A stretch of DNA of 64,000 nt. Source: Nymphaea colorata. Taxonomy: Eukaryota > Streptophyta > Magnoliopsida > Nymphaeales > Nymphaeaceae. Positions 36,726 through 48,800 of this stretch are shown piece after piece. Below the pieces are notes generated by a model. The model worked only from the letters and a program-made list of their open reading frames with translations. It did no database searches and was not told the origin of the DNA. The translations under genes and the position numbers were made by a program. The stretch spans positions 19,608,040 through 19,672,039 of the forward strand of contig NC_045145.1 of NCBI RefSeq assembly GCF_008831285.2. The letters run 5' to 3'. The first letter of the stretch is position 1; every line of letters starts with the position of its first letter.

Positions 36726-38505
36726 GAGATATTTGTACAATGCAAGACCCACAACCCAACTTTTCACAGCGCTTCCAAGTGATCACACAAACTGAAGATT
36801 TTATTTTCCCCTACCTTAGACTTGTTAACACTTTTTGCTCAAGCTTGCTGTCCCTCTGCATCCTTTTGGTTGATGTAAATACCTTCTGCAAGCATTTTTG
36901 TGGGAATAAAATGGGTTTGAGGCCTACTCTACGTCGGTTTGTTGCTGCAAGCAACGTCAATCTCTTTACTCGTTCCCCGGTAGACTCCTATGCAGATATG
37001 TCTCTTTGCTACGGTCCAACATGGTGGATAAAGATGGGTCTAGATTGTTCCAAGTGGTGTGGTGCTCCTTCATTCAATGGAGGATGAGATGCGCTTTGTA
37101 CTTGTATTCCGAGTCCTCGTTAATAAGAACAGTGCATTAGATTTTTGTAAATATTTTTAGTTCTAATATTCTATAATTCCATCATAATATTTAAGATAGA
37201 TTCCTGAAACACTAACACAACGTTGTTATTACCAACACCAACAACTATTAATACAATGTTGTTATTACCAACAACTATTTAGTGTGCTAGCTTTTGTTAT
37301 ACATATTAAAAACTTTTTGAGAATAAAGGTCGAGAGATTGAGAGATTGAGTAATGAAGTCGTGATTAATTTAAAGGTTTTCAGGCTGGCACAGGGTGATG
37401 CGCCCCCCAACCTCCCAAAAGTTTTGAAAAAAAATATTACTACTTAAAATTTCAAAATATTTCATTTTACCACTATAAAATTTTAGAAATTATGTAGTGC
37501 CCCCACCCTTAAAAAAGTCATTGAACAAAGGCCAAAGCCACCTTCCTTTTAAGCTTGGGCATGGGGCCGGGCCGCCGCTGGTTACCCGGCCCGACTCGGG
37601 CCCGAGCCCAGAAAAATGTGACCCGGACCTGCCCGACTTGTTATCGGGCCGACCTGAGTGAGCCCAATAGCTCGGATCGGGCCCGATAACGATTTATTAA
37701 GAACAATGCCCTTTTTGGCAAGTTGCAACAAATTATTGTGCGTATATTGCAAAAATACAAAGGCAGAAAGCCCGAAAAATGAAATCCTTTTAATTGGCAT
37801 TTTATAAACTTAACATTCGTTCAAAACAGTTGATGTTTAAAATATCAGTTTCTTGGAACTAAGAACATTTAGTTTAAAGAATTTAAATTCTATAAAGGTA
37901 GCAACTTCTGTTCTTAAGCTTCATAGTAGGTAGGATCAAACACTTCTCCTGCTCACTCGAAAATTCTACGGTCATCATTTTCTCCACAGGATTAATTTAG
38001 CATAGGACGAAGGTACTAGTCATGTAGTTTTAGCACAAAAGTGACATTAAGGGAGCGTTTGTTTATTTTCCCTGATTTAGAGGTGAAATTTCACCAGGAA
38101 AAGTTCTTCCGTTTAAAGGGTGGAAGAGTTGAAATTTCACCTCTTCTTTAAATGAGGTGTGTATGTTCAAAAAGTTCACCTTAAAACATTTATTGGTGTT
38201 TGATGGCTAGGTGAGAAAACGAGAGAAAAACAATTAAATAACTAACCACTACAAATGTTGATAACTTTAATTTGATTTTCAACAGCCACACGAATTTTCT
38301 TGGTTATGAATGAAGGGCTTTGCAAAATGAACAAATGACCACAACATATGATTATAACATAATAAAATGATCAAGCAATGGCAATGAACATGAAAGAAGA
38401 GATGTTCTCAAGTGTCACATAAATAGAACATACTTGAAGCTGATAAGAAACCAAAAGTTGAGAGCATTACACAACCATGCCGGTGCGCGGTACTAGTGTC
38501 CAAAA

Positions 38506-38969
38506 CTAACGCTTTGTTTGGTTGGAGAGAAAGGAAGGGATGGAAAGGGAGGGAATGAGAAGAGAATGGAAGGGAATGGAAGGGAATGGAAAGGAATGGA
38601 ATGAAAAGGAATGAAAATAGTTGATTAAAAATTTGTTTGGATAAAAAAAGAAGGGAAAAGAATGAAATGGAAAAAAAAAAGACTAAATAGCACATGAATT
38701 TAGAAAGGAGAGAAAGAAAAGAAGGGGTAGTATGAGAATAAAAAACTCTTTCACTTACCTTTCTTTCAGTTCCTTTCCAATCCGTCCGATTTGGGAGGGA
38801 AGAGATTTACACTAAACAATCCCTCCCTTTCCTTTCCTTTACTTTCTCTTCTCTTGCAGCCAAACACCTTTTGCCCCTTTTCCTCTATTTTCCTCTTTTC
38901 TAATTAGCCAACCAAACAAAAGAGGAATTGTTCAATCCCTCCCTTTCTCTCCTACCAAACAGGTCCTAA
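38506..38969. mobile_element. Tourist/Harbinger-like MITE, about 455 bp
   Basis: The left end (CTTTGTTTGGTTGGAGAGAA from 38512) pairs with the inverted right end (CCTTTCTCTCCTACCAAACA at about 38940-38961) over roughly 31 bp with about six mismatches. CTAA flanks both sides (38506-38509 and 38966-38969), which fits the 3-bp TAA target duplication of PIF/Harbinger elements. The left half is made of GGAATGGAAGG repeats and the right half is C/T-rich, so the element could fold into a long imperfect hairpin. It encodes nothing. Confidence 0.65.
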
Positions 38970-39637
38970 AGGTTGCCCAAAAAGGAACATATGATGCAAT
39001 ATGTTTATCATATAATCACACAATGACCAATACAACAAAAAATTTGGTTCTAGCATTTTTAATCAAAAATAAATGAAAAATTTGTTAAACAAGCATGACC
39101 AACTGTTGTTTTACTTTGATTATAGCAATAAGATATGCACCCTTTTCATTAAACTACGTACCCTCTTTGATCTAGAGTTGCATTACATATGTTGACATTC
39201 TAGAAATAAAACATTGAAAATATTTACTTCAGCTAGATTTAATTTAACATTTTAGGAAACTCGAGATAACAAAGTTCAAAGACAAAAAACTAGATGTAAA
39301 ATTGCAAAAAAGTCGCTATTTTTCTCATGAAAATTAGTGAAAAAATGTACGCTTTTCTGGAAAACAAAATTTTGAGGGAGTTTTAAATGTGATCAGTTGA
39401 AAATAATGCAAAAACGATAATTAAAAATATCGCCCAGATCGTGATTGCCTGACTCGTATGGTAAAGAAAGCTGCAAGTGTCAAACTGTCGAGCAAGGAAG
39501 GAGCTCAAAGATCAAGACGGCACGTGATTTCAATGATGTTCAAAGCTGCCATTTCCTGATCGGAAAAGTCTGGACGCTGATCAAGAGTTTCTTCTCCCAC
39601 TGACAGTCAGTTTTATGACGACCATCTCAAAATCTTG

Positions 39638-39642
<5 letters not shown>

Positions 39643-39692
<50 letters not shown>
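39643..39692. repeat. (CT)18(CG)7 compound microsatellite in the RUG3 promoter
   Basis: Eighteen CT units are followed directly by seven CG units, ending about 137 nt upstream of the RUG3 start codon. Pyrimidine-rich CT runs are common in plant core promoters. The attached alternating CG run is unusual and able to form Z-DNA. Confidence 0.9.
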
Positions 39693-39693
<1 letters not shown>

Positions 39694-39828
39694 TCATAGG
39701 TGGGCATGGAAGAACGCGGGAATCGTCACCTGGAGTAGATTGTCACTAGAAATATTGCACTGGCGTTTTCCATCTGGGCGTTGTGCCGGGCGGTGGTGGC
39801 CGTAGTGGGGCTTCTGTAGAGGACAGAG

Positions 39829-42800
39829 ATGTACAGCAGGTGCGGGCAATTGGTTAGCCGGCTTGTACGGGGATCGGCAGCCACTGGCAGGAGGAGGTGG
39901 GTGTCGACGGAGTCGAAGAAGTACGTGGCGATGTGGGGAAATGGCGACTTCGGGAGGCTGGGACTGGGCGATTTCTCGTCGCAGTGGAAGCCTACCGTCT
40001 GCGAGCGCCTCAAGGGGGAGAATCTTTCTGCGGTTTCGTGCGGTGGAGCTCATACGCTCTTCCTTACTGGTGCCAACCTCTGTCTCCGTCTCTATCTCTC
40101 TCTTGCTCTCGCACTCTCTTATATGGTTTTGTTATTCGTATGAACAGAAGACGGAAGAGTGTTCGCCACGGGAATGAATGATTTCGGTCAATTGGGGATT
40201 CCCGGAATCATGGATCATACTCCGGTGAGTCGGCTTCTGTTTCTTAGAAACTGGAACCATGGTTTCTGGACGATGCTTTTGAGTTAGTCCTGCGCGTTAG
40301 GTTTTCCTCTGTTTTTATTGCCTTCTCTTGAAAACTGGAGAAAAATTGTCAGGAGCCTTGTGAAGTGGCTGGATTTGGCGAGAAAGTTGTTAAGATATCG
40401 GCAGGCTATCGCCATTCTGCTGCAATCACAGGTTTGACTTGAAGCGGGTTCTCTGAGATTCTCTTTCTTTCATTTCCATTTCCCCTTAAGTTATGTCTTC
40501 CGTTGGTGTTGGCGTTTTATATCTTTCCTGTTGGTCTTTCTCCGGTCCGTTATAATTTGTTTTAGTAGGTCTCCTATTAGCCTTTGGAGTTCAGCATTAT
40601 TGGAACATACAATTATGTGGTTTTGAAAATCTAATGCTTCCATTATATGACTTGGTGAGGCATCATATTTCATAATACGACTGTCATGACCTTAGTTGGT
40701 TCAACTCTTCAAGGAGTGCCGTTATGGCTTGTCTCCTAAATGATTTTTGGTTTGTACCATCTGGTTGTGAAAAAAGCTTGCGCCTCATCTCTACTGATCA
40801 TTATCTATTAGACTTGCTGAACAATCAACATTACCAGAAACTATGCAGTGACCTTCGAGTATTTTGTTTCTTCACGAGAAAAGATTATGAAGTGGTGTGT
40901 TGACGTCCATCATGCAAAACAAATTATTGGAGTTACAGATGTTCAAAAGCTCATCTTATGAAATTGGAATTGCAAGATATAGCATTGCTATGTATCTTTC
41001 ATTGCTTTATTTTTGAAAAATTTGTTACTATTTGCTCTTGAACTCAATGTTCATCTCGAGCATTTGTTTTTTATTCTATATGCTCTGTTTTTTGTTTTTA
41101 AATCCTTTTCTTCAAATTCTGCTGCCCATTGTGGTTGGGTCCATGGTTTATTTATTTATTTTTTAAATTCCACTTACTGAAAACTTTGATTTCCAACAGA
41201 TGATGGAGCACTCTACATGTGGGGGGATAACTCAAGTGGCCAGCTTGGCCTTGGAAAAAGTAACACTTAGAACTCATCATGTATCTCCTGGCATAAGATA
41301 GACTAGCTGTATGAATGATAAAGATTTTGGTGCAGTTGGTAGTTATTCTGCATAGGTGCATATTGATCTCTGACTTGTTTGAAATTCTTTTTGGTCCTTA
41401 CATTATGTGAAACTAGTGGTCTAACCTTATAGGGCTAAAGATTACTTGAAATGGATACTCCTTTTCACTACTTACTAAAAAGATCTGTGAAATAACATAG
41501 CCGTTATTCTGATTAAAATGCTTATTGCTCAAGCATTTGTACATCAGAATATTGATTTTGTGGGCATGGTGTATCAGTCTTGAATTTTGATTCCCAACAG
41601 TTGATGGAGCACTCTACATGCAGGGAGATAGCTCAAGTGGCCAGCTTGGCCCTAGAAAAAAGTAATACTTAAAACTTATACTTTATATGCTAGAACTGGA
41701 CGTAGTGTTAGATACCGGGTCTTAGCTTCTTAGGTGTCTGGTCGGGTTAGGTCCATGGGACTGTCAGTCGATGTATTTGGGGATTATCATGACAATAGGA
41801 AGATAGTTCCTCTGGGAGGACGGGACCTTAATAAGGGATTAGGGTTTGAGTGTGTGAGTTTTGGGGCTTATTGTTGTGTTGTCTCTCTTGCACCCAACCT
41901 TGTTAGCTGGACACTCACAACTGGTATCAGAGCGAGCGTTCACTGATTCCAGCCTTAAATCAGCAGGATGACACAATTGAATATCATCTACGGGCCACTT
42001 CAACCATTAGACAAAATTCCTAATGGCTATCTGCTACTGCAACTAGGAACAGGGGTCTATGGCGTGCCTAGTCCTGAATCATGGTGCCCTCATCAGCCTA
42101 AGGACTATGATGACTAAATCGGCAACCTCGCAAGTTTTGGGCTATGGCTTCAGTAGTAGTTCTTCCTCTTCTTGGGCAAAGAACATTATCAGAAAGTGTG
42201 CCGCCCAGAGAGAGTTACTGTATGGCCAGCATGGCCCAGAGAGGAGCCCTTGCCATTAGAGTTGACCAAAGAGTTCCCCTGGTTGGACCATGGCCATTGG
42301 TGGTCCATTGTAGTGCCAGGGAATGTCGGAAGCCGACTACAATTCCCTGGACTTTGTTGGGCCCAAGCAAACCTGCTACCACCGCTTGAGAGTGGTAAGG
42401 TAGATCAGTGCAACAACAACTAGATGTCTGAAGTTAGGGAGACCTTACGCCTATTCGATGGAGGGAAATATGGGTGTATTAAGAATCAGGAGCAGGGGCG
42501 ATACCCAAGTGACGTAGATGCCGATGGGAATGAAAACTCCTATGCTATCGATAAGGAGCACAATGGCTTCTCCCATACTGCCGAGCCGTAGCCTGTGGGG
42601 AACCTACGTTGGGAAGGAAACTCACCAATGAAGAGGCGATGATTGCATAATACTGGTTGCTGAGATTGATGCTAGAGGAGTTTCTTGGCAGGAAGATAGC
42701 TAACGTTGCTGTTCTAGAAAACAGGTACCCCGTAACTCAAGCAAATGTTCTTGTCAATAGCATAAAATGGGAACCTAGAGATGCAGCAGAGTTTGTAGAC

Positions 42801-45800
42801 GATGGGTATAAAGATGGTGAAAATTAAATTTGCAATGAGGATAATGATGTTGAGGAGTTCATAGAAAGGGTTGGTGAAGAGGCTGGCATCATTCCACCAC
42901 CATTTATGCCCAAGCATGTCTTTCCTTGCAAAGCCCAACACGGCAACACCAAGGGCGTGTAACCAACCTATCGCTAGCACGTAGTGGCAGAGGGGATGAC
43001 ACAAATTGGGGCAAGAGGCCATTGAGGCAGCCAGAGAAACCCCCTTGGGATAAAACCTTGGCGGCCCTTACCAACCTGGATTTCGTGTTGAAGTCCACGG
43101 AAGTGGATAAGCTGTTAGCAACAGAAGAAAATGAGAAGTATCTTCACTCATGTTGTTTACCACCCCCAACTCAGCAAGCGTTGCTGACGGTCGACGATGA
43201 AGGGGTTGTAGAGGGAATCTCATCTAGGAAGTTCAGTTCCTTACCAGTATTTACCAGATGCTTCAAGGGTTGTGGGTTACTCGAGCGGGGAAGACCCAAT
43301 TTCTGAGACAGGTCATACAGCCTCGCAGAGGGAGAGTGGCAAAGGATGTCCTATTTTGTGGCCGATGCCTACAAAGTTGAGGCATGTTGAGCTGACTAAA
43401 CCTTTTAAGGTGCCTAGTTGCGAAACCAAAATAGAATTGTTGGATGATATAAGGGGTTCTGTGGTTGATAAATTGATCTCAGATGTAAAAGTTTGGGGTG
43501 CCTACCACATTAGAATTGTGGCTAGAAGGGTTTATGACACATCTAGAACCTGGAGTCCAAATATGACCAACATCTCCAATAATCTTGATGTAGTTGGCAA
43601 ACACGTATGTTTATGCACAGAGATCTTGATTGAATGGGAAGAGGCAGAGAAAGGTTGCCAAAATTCTCTTCTTGCTCTCAGCGGTTGTCTTTGCGACTGG
43701 GAACAAGCAGTGTGAAAATCATTGTCGCCTCAATGACTGGAATTTGAGTATCTCCCATGTTCAAGGGTGGGTACACCTAAGGAGCCGCACATGTCATTCG
43801 GTGCCTACACTTTGGAATCATCTTGAGATTTTTGAGAATAATGGAGGCTTCTTAAAGGAGGAGTGTGGGTTTGCTCATCTCTTTACCAACAATGAGGCTA
43901 GTGGAAAAAACACTGATAGAGTTATCTATAGTGAAGATGTTTCCAAAAGACAACTCAATGACCTAATTAGGGGTCTACAAGTTTGCCATGTGATGGTACC
44001 ATCATGTGCTTTAATTAGTGTTGACGGTGGGCCCCCTGTTACCCCAAAACGATTGTTGACTAGTGGAGGCATCCTGGCCACTGAACTTGTTTGGATGCAT
44101 TTCAAGGATGTGTTGGCAGCTTCTGAAATTGAGACTTACTTACTAGGATGCTGGGAGGAACAACATAAATTACCTGGAGATCATTCAAATGCTTATGTCA
44201 CCATGGGAAAAGGCAAGCATGTGTCAGAAATGCCAGAGGCGTTGCAGGGGAAAATTTCTACAGAACGTCAGCTTCACTCCTCAAGGATGATCACATGCTT
44301 TACTAGATTAGGTACTACCCCTAGGGTAGTAAAACCTTGGAGCATCTCTGATGGCAGGATAAAAATTGATAAAAGTAGCAACAAAGTAATTGACTCTGCA
44401 AGTGAATCTTCAAGCATTGATAATCATGGCAGCCTAATTATTGAACAATACGGTGGCACCAAACTCACATCTTCTTATGTACAGAGAAGCTTGTTACAGC
44501 CACCAACATTAAAGGCAGGCAGCATCACCTCCATGACTATACGATATGTTATCTTCCAGGGTAATGGGAAACCATTTCCATATAGACCATCTTGTGTTGA
44601 GAAAGATGCCTTGTTCCAGAATATGATGTTATGGGCATGGTGTATCAGTCTTGGATTGCCATAATTTACATGATCAAGCCTAGCCAGGTTTCCTAACCGG
44701 GTCTCAGTTTTATAATTTTATTATATATTATCATATGCATTTTCGGTTTGCTGTTAATGCAATGCTGAGAATGGGAACTCCTATTTATTTTATACTTCAT
44801 TCCTTGAAAGTTGTGGAACCTGATTTGCCATCTTCAAATGAGATTATGCTGGATGAAACTTACTAGTTCTTCTATGGTTCCATTCCACCACGTCTAAGAT
44901 TAATTATTTGTGCTGGTGGTGTCCAATAGTTTCATCTGAAACTATTGATAATTGACTGTATCCAACTTATGCACTTGTGATACCTTTTTGATATTTGATA
45001 TTTTTGTTGCACTGGAATTTGGATCAGGAATGAGCTGTCAGGATTTCGGCTTGATTTGCTTTACTGTACTGACCTTGCAGAGGCAAAGAACATAGTTGCG
45101 ATTCCAAGCATAGTTGACAGCCTTAATGGGTTCCATATGGAAATGGTGGCTTTGGGGTCAGAGCACTCAGTAGCCATTACAGGTGAGAAATTTAGCATTG
45201 TGGCCCTTGCTTTTTCATTTCTAACAGTTTATGATGTCCCTTAAGTAAATTTAGCTACTTGATTTGTTGCTAGTGGGTCTTCAGGATGTACATTACTGCT
45301 CCATTCTAATATCTGCTTATGAATTCTTGTAGAAAATGGTGATATGTTGAGTTGGGGAGCAGGGGGTTCTGGACAGCTCGGTCATGGTCATCATCCCAGC
45401 ATCTTAAGTTTTCTAAAAAGTTCAAGGTTAGATGCCAATACTTAGAAGTTAGAAGAATAGTGGTTAAATATTGTATTAATCATGTGGAAGTTGTGTGAAG
45501 AACTTACAATGCTTCTGTGAGAAACTTTGTATAATATGCATACTTTTCTGTTGAATTGTTGGAAAAAAGTGTTGCGTGACTACACTTTACTGGTTAAATG
45601 ATTAAATTCAACTCCATCTTTTGTTCTAGATTTCCTCAGAGTTGCTTTTTTTTTTCCACAAAATCATTTACATATAATCCTGCATTTTTAGTGAAAAAAA
45701 TTAACAGAGGGTCATTTGAAAAAAGTTTAAGTTTGAGAATTTTTTACCTACTTGAATTAAGAAAAAGTTTATAATGGACAGGTAGTCAAATGATTCTTTT

Positions 45801-48800
45801 GGAACTTGAAGGTGATTTTGTTACTTTTGCCAAAAGTTAAATGTTTCTTGTGGTTCTTAATGTGAATATTATATATTTTGATTTTCAAACTTCCAGTAAT
45901 TGATCTCCTTCATGCCTACATCTGGTCTTTGTAAGAGGAATGTGACAAACTGATTAAATATCTCTTGAACTGAAAAGTTTTTCATGCTTTCTGCAATCAT
46001 ATGTATCTTTGTTTCCCTTGGCATCCACAAATAACAACAAGAAAACTTATTGTTATCCTTTTAAAGTACAATTCCGGTCGGTTAGGTTGGTGGCAGAAGG
46101 CTAGTTTTCTACTCTTCATTTTCTGAATCATATTTGACTTTTTCACTAATGGACAATGACTAAATATTAGGCGAATTGCACCAAGTCACTACTAGCATAT
46201 CTCATTTCTTACTATCTACTGCTTGGTATGCTGGCTGTACAATATGAGGTGCAAAAGTGTGAAAATTTTGCATAAGGAACATCTCAATGTGGTTTAGCAA
46301 AGAGGCTTGTATGAGACAGAAAGGTCAAACATTCACATATCATGGAATCAGTAGTGAAGACTGAAATTTTCACTGCATAAAGGTGCATTAATGATTAGTT
46401 TGATATCTCATTTGAGATGATTCGAGGAATTCATTTAGCTTTGAGTATTTTTACATTGCTCAGCGAGTCAGCGGCCATTTTGTTTATGAGAATGAAGCAT
46501 GCCGCCATTATTCGTCTATCACAGACACAACTGATGCGTCATTGATTGTATCTTCTAGTAGGTTATTTTCATTTTCTATTCTTTGTCTGTCATGTGTGAC
46601 TAAGCTGATTTCTCTGGTGCAGAGAATATACACCCAGGCTTGTAAGAACACTTGAAGGAGTGAAGGTGTTCCCATTTGTCTATTTGTTCTTTGTTCCTAG
46701 TTACATTTTGCATCTAATTCATGCTTTAGGATGGTGGTTGTTGTTTATTTTTGTAGGTCAGGAAAATTGCTGCAGGATTGCTACATTCTGCCTGTATAGA
46801 TGGTAATGACTAATGCTTGTTGCTTCAGCTTATTTTTGCTGGCACCGTTTGCAAAGACAATGGCACCAATGTGTATTTGTGTCCTCATCTTATATTCTAA
46901 TGTTCTTGCAGAAAATGGCTCTGTTTTCTTGTTTGGCCAAAGAACAACAGATAAACTGGTAATTTTAATGATTATATGATTTCATTGTTCAAATTCTCTA
47001 AAGAGAAACTTAAATTGAAACACAGTCCTTTTTATCTGTGGTATTTCTCTACATCAAAAAGGGTTTTGCAGAAGCAAATATTGTATCATCACCATCTGCT
47101 ATCAAACTTCCTTCTTCTCAACAAGTTTCATGTGGTGCATATCACACGTGCGTTGTAACAAGTAGATCCTGAAACTTGATGGCTCCTTTTCACTTCAAGT
47201 TTGATATTTTGTTGTTATTTCGTTGCCTATGGATTGTAGTTCTCATGTTGATTTATTCTTGGCATTGATACTCAAGGTTTCACATTTACGTGTTCCATGA
47301 CTAACTCGTAAATGATCAGGAGGCTGCATTGCTATTGCCTTCAGGGATGTGTAATTATGCAGCATTTGAAACTACAATCAGAGTTAATTAAAAATACATA
47401 CAAGTGATGATTGTTAGTTAGAGGTTTGCTTTCTCTTACAATAGGAACTTGTGACATATGCTGGCTCATCATTCTCCAAGTGACAGTTAGGATCTTGCAG
47501 GCATGGTTGTCATTGATGGGATTTAAGTTGGTTATTTTCTGGGACTAAGTGATGTCTAGGTGATAATACAGTGCAATACTTATCTTCTGTCTACATACAG
47601 CGATAGCCAATAGATGATAAAAATTCTGTAGCAGTGCTCCATGTTTTCTACCTTGGCAGAAACATCTACAAATAGGATATTTCATAATGTTTTATATCTT
47701 CATTGAATATTAGATTTACTATAAATTGGTTTAGGTTATGCAATCGGGGATGGGACAAACAAGGAAATGATCTTGCAAAGGATAAATTACGAAGTATTAT
47801 TCAATATGATTTCTGCACATTCAGTGAAGATGCTAAATCTCCTGTTCTATCTATCTCTTCGTCTCATACATTATTCATGCAGCCTGTTTTCCCTTTTTAC
47901 GCCAAAACAACAAAAAAAATTCATTATTTTCAAGATTACACATTTAGTCTTGAATCTTTAAAATAAACTGATGAACTGCAACATCCCAGTCCAAATTCAG
48001 GAGAGATTTATCCAAACAGATGGTGTGGTTTCCTTGCTGCAATTGTTAGAAGCAAACATTTAAAAAAAAATGAAAAACTTTTCCCAATATTATCAGACTC
48101 TAAGTACCTAAATTTATTCTTTAATAAATTGTCACATGCACCAAAAAGCATTACAAGCAATTATGACTATTGAATTGTTATGCATCACATACTTAATAAG
48201 CATATTAGTCATCTTGAAAAATGGAAGTTTACTCAAATAGGCGCTTGATGATTGTTTGTTTATGTCGTAGGAAGTGGTTATTAATCATACTTATGTGTGT
48301 GGGTGCACTTTAATGCATGCTAATGTCAACACCATGTATGCGGGTATATAAATTTAGTGCTTGAACTGTTTCATTTCATTTGGTCACATGCAGTTACATA
48401 AGCAACTGAGGATCTTCTTTACTGCATGGATGTAGGAGGTGGTGAGCTGTACACATGGGGCACAAACGAAAATGGTTGCCTTGGCCTTGGGTAAAAACTA
48501 AGTGAATTATTTGTCAAATCGTCTAGTTCAGATGCTTATATTGATGAGTCATTTGTATGTTGAGTTGATGAGGTTTCTTCTTTGTTGTCTCAGTTACAAA
48601 AACCTTGCTCGAGTGCCTGAGAGAGTGGAAGGGAAATTACTGCAGCATGCTGTATCTGAAGTATGCTTATTGCTTACTGAAATCTGAGCTTGCTGCTATC
48701 TTCAATTTTTAGTTGCTATATGCTACATTGGTTGTTATCTGATACTTTGAGCATATTTTCTGCTTGCTACAGGTTTCTTGTGGTTGGAAGCATGCAGCCG

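Larger units (their letters stand above)
33510..39642. other. Gene-poor intergenic DNA upstream of RUG3
   Basis: I could not support any protein gene here. ACGTACCGG-type repeat remnants occur at 34.38-34.60 kb. A (TTCAAA)n run lies at about 36220-36245, and GGCCCGAGCCC-type GC-rich remnants at 37560-37690. AGGTGAAATTTCACC palindromes occur at about 38073-38150. A tandem array and a MITE are listed separately. ORFs of 80-120 codons around 35.6-37.1 kb show no family signature. Confidence 0.6.
41706..44660 (+). mobile_element. Truncated LTR-retrotransposon remnant in RUG3 intron 4
   Basis: An LTR and PBS are followed by about 2.7 kb of broken open frames. A gag-like start is suggested near 41968 (MTQLN...). 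Longer frames cover 43272-43715 and 43630-44664; they overlap with a frame change, as if one frame were shifted. I recognise no protease, integrase or reverse transcriptase motif. The 344-codon frame (43630-44664) has no family I know. The element may be a non-autonomous LARD-type or a fragment carrying captured sequence. The right limit is an estimate. Confidence 0.5.

Noticed and set aside
43630..44664. 344-codon frame as an independent host gene
   Set aside because: It lies inside a RUG3 intron downstream of an LTR and PBS, overlaps another frame with a shift, and has no splice or promoter context. It is better treated as part of the element until identified.
46976..47158. A 60-codon ORF reading through the RUG3 exon 9-10 junction in another frame
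   Set aside because: It covers intron sequence and exon 10 in the wrong frame. The RCC1 frame is recovered with the acceptor at 47061.
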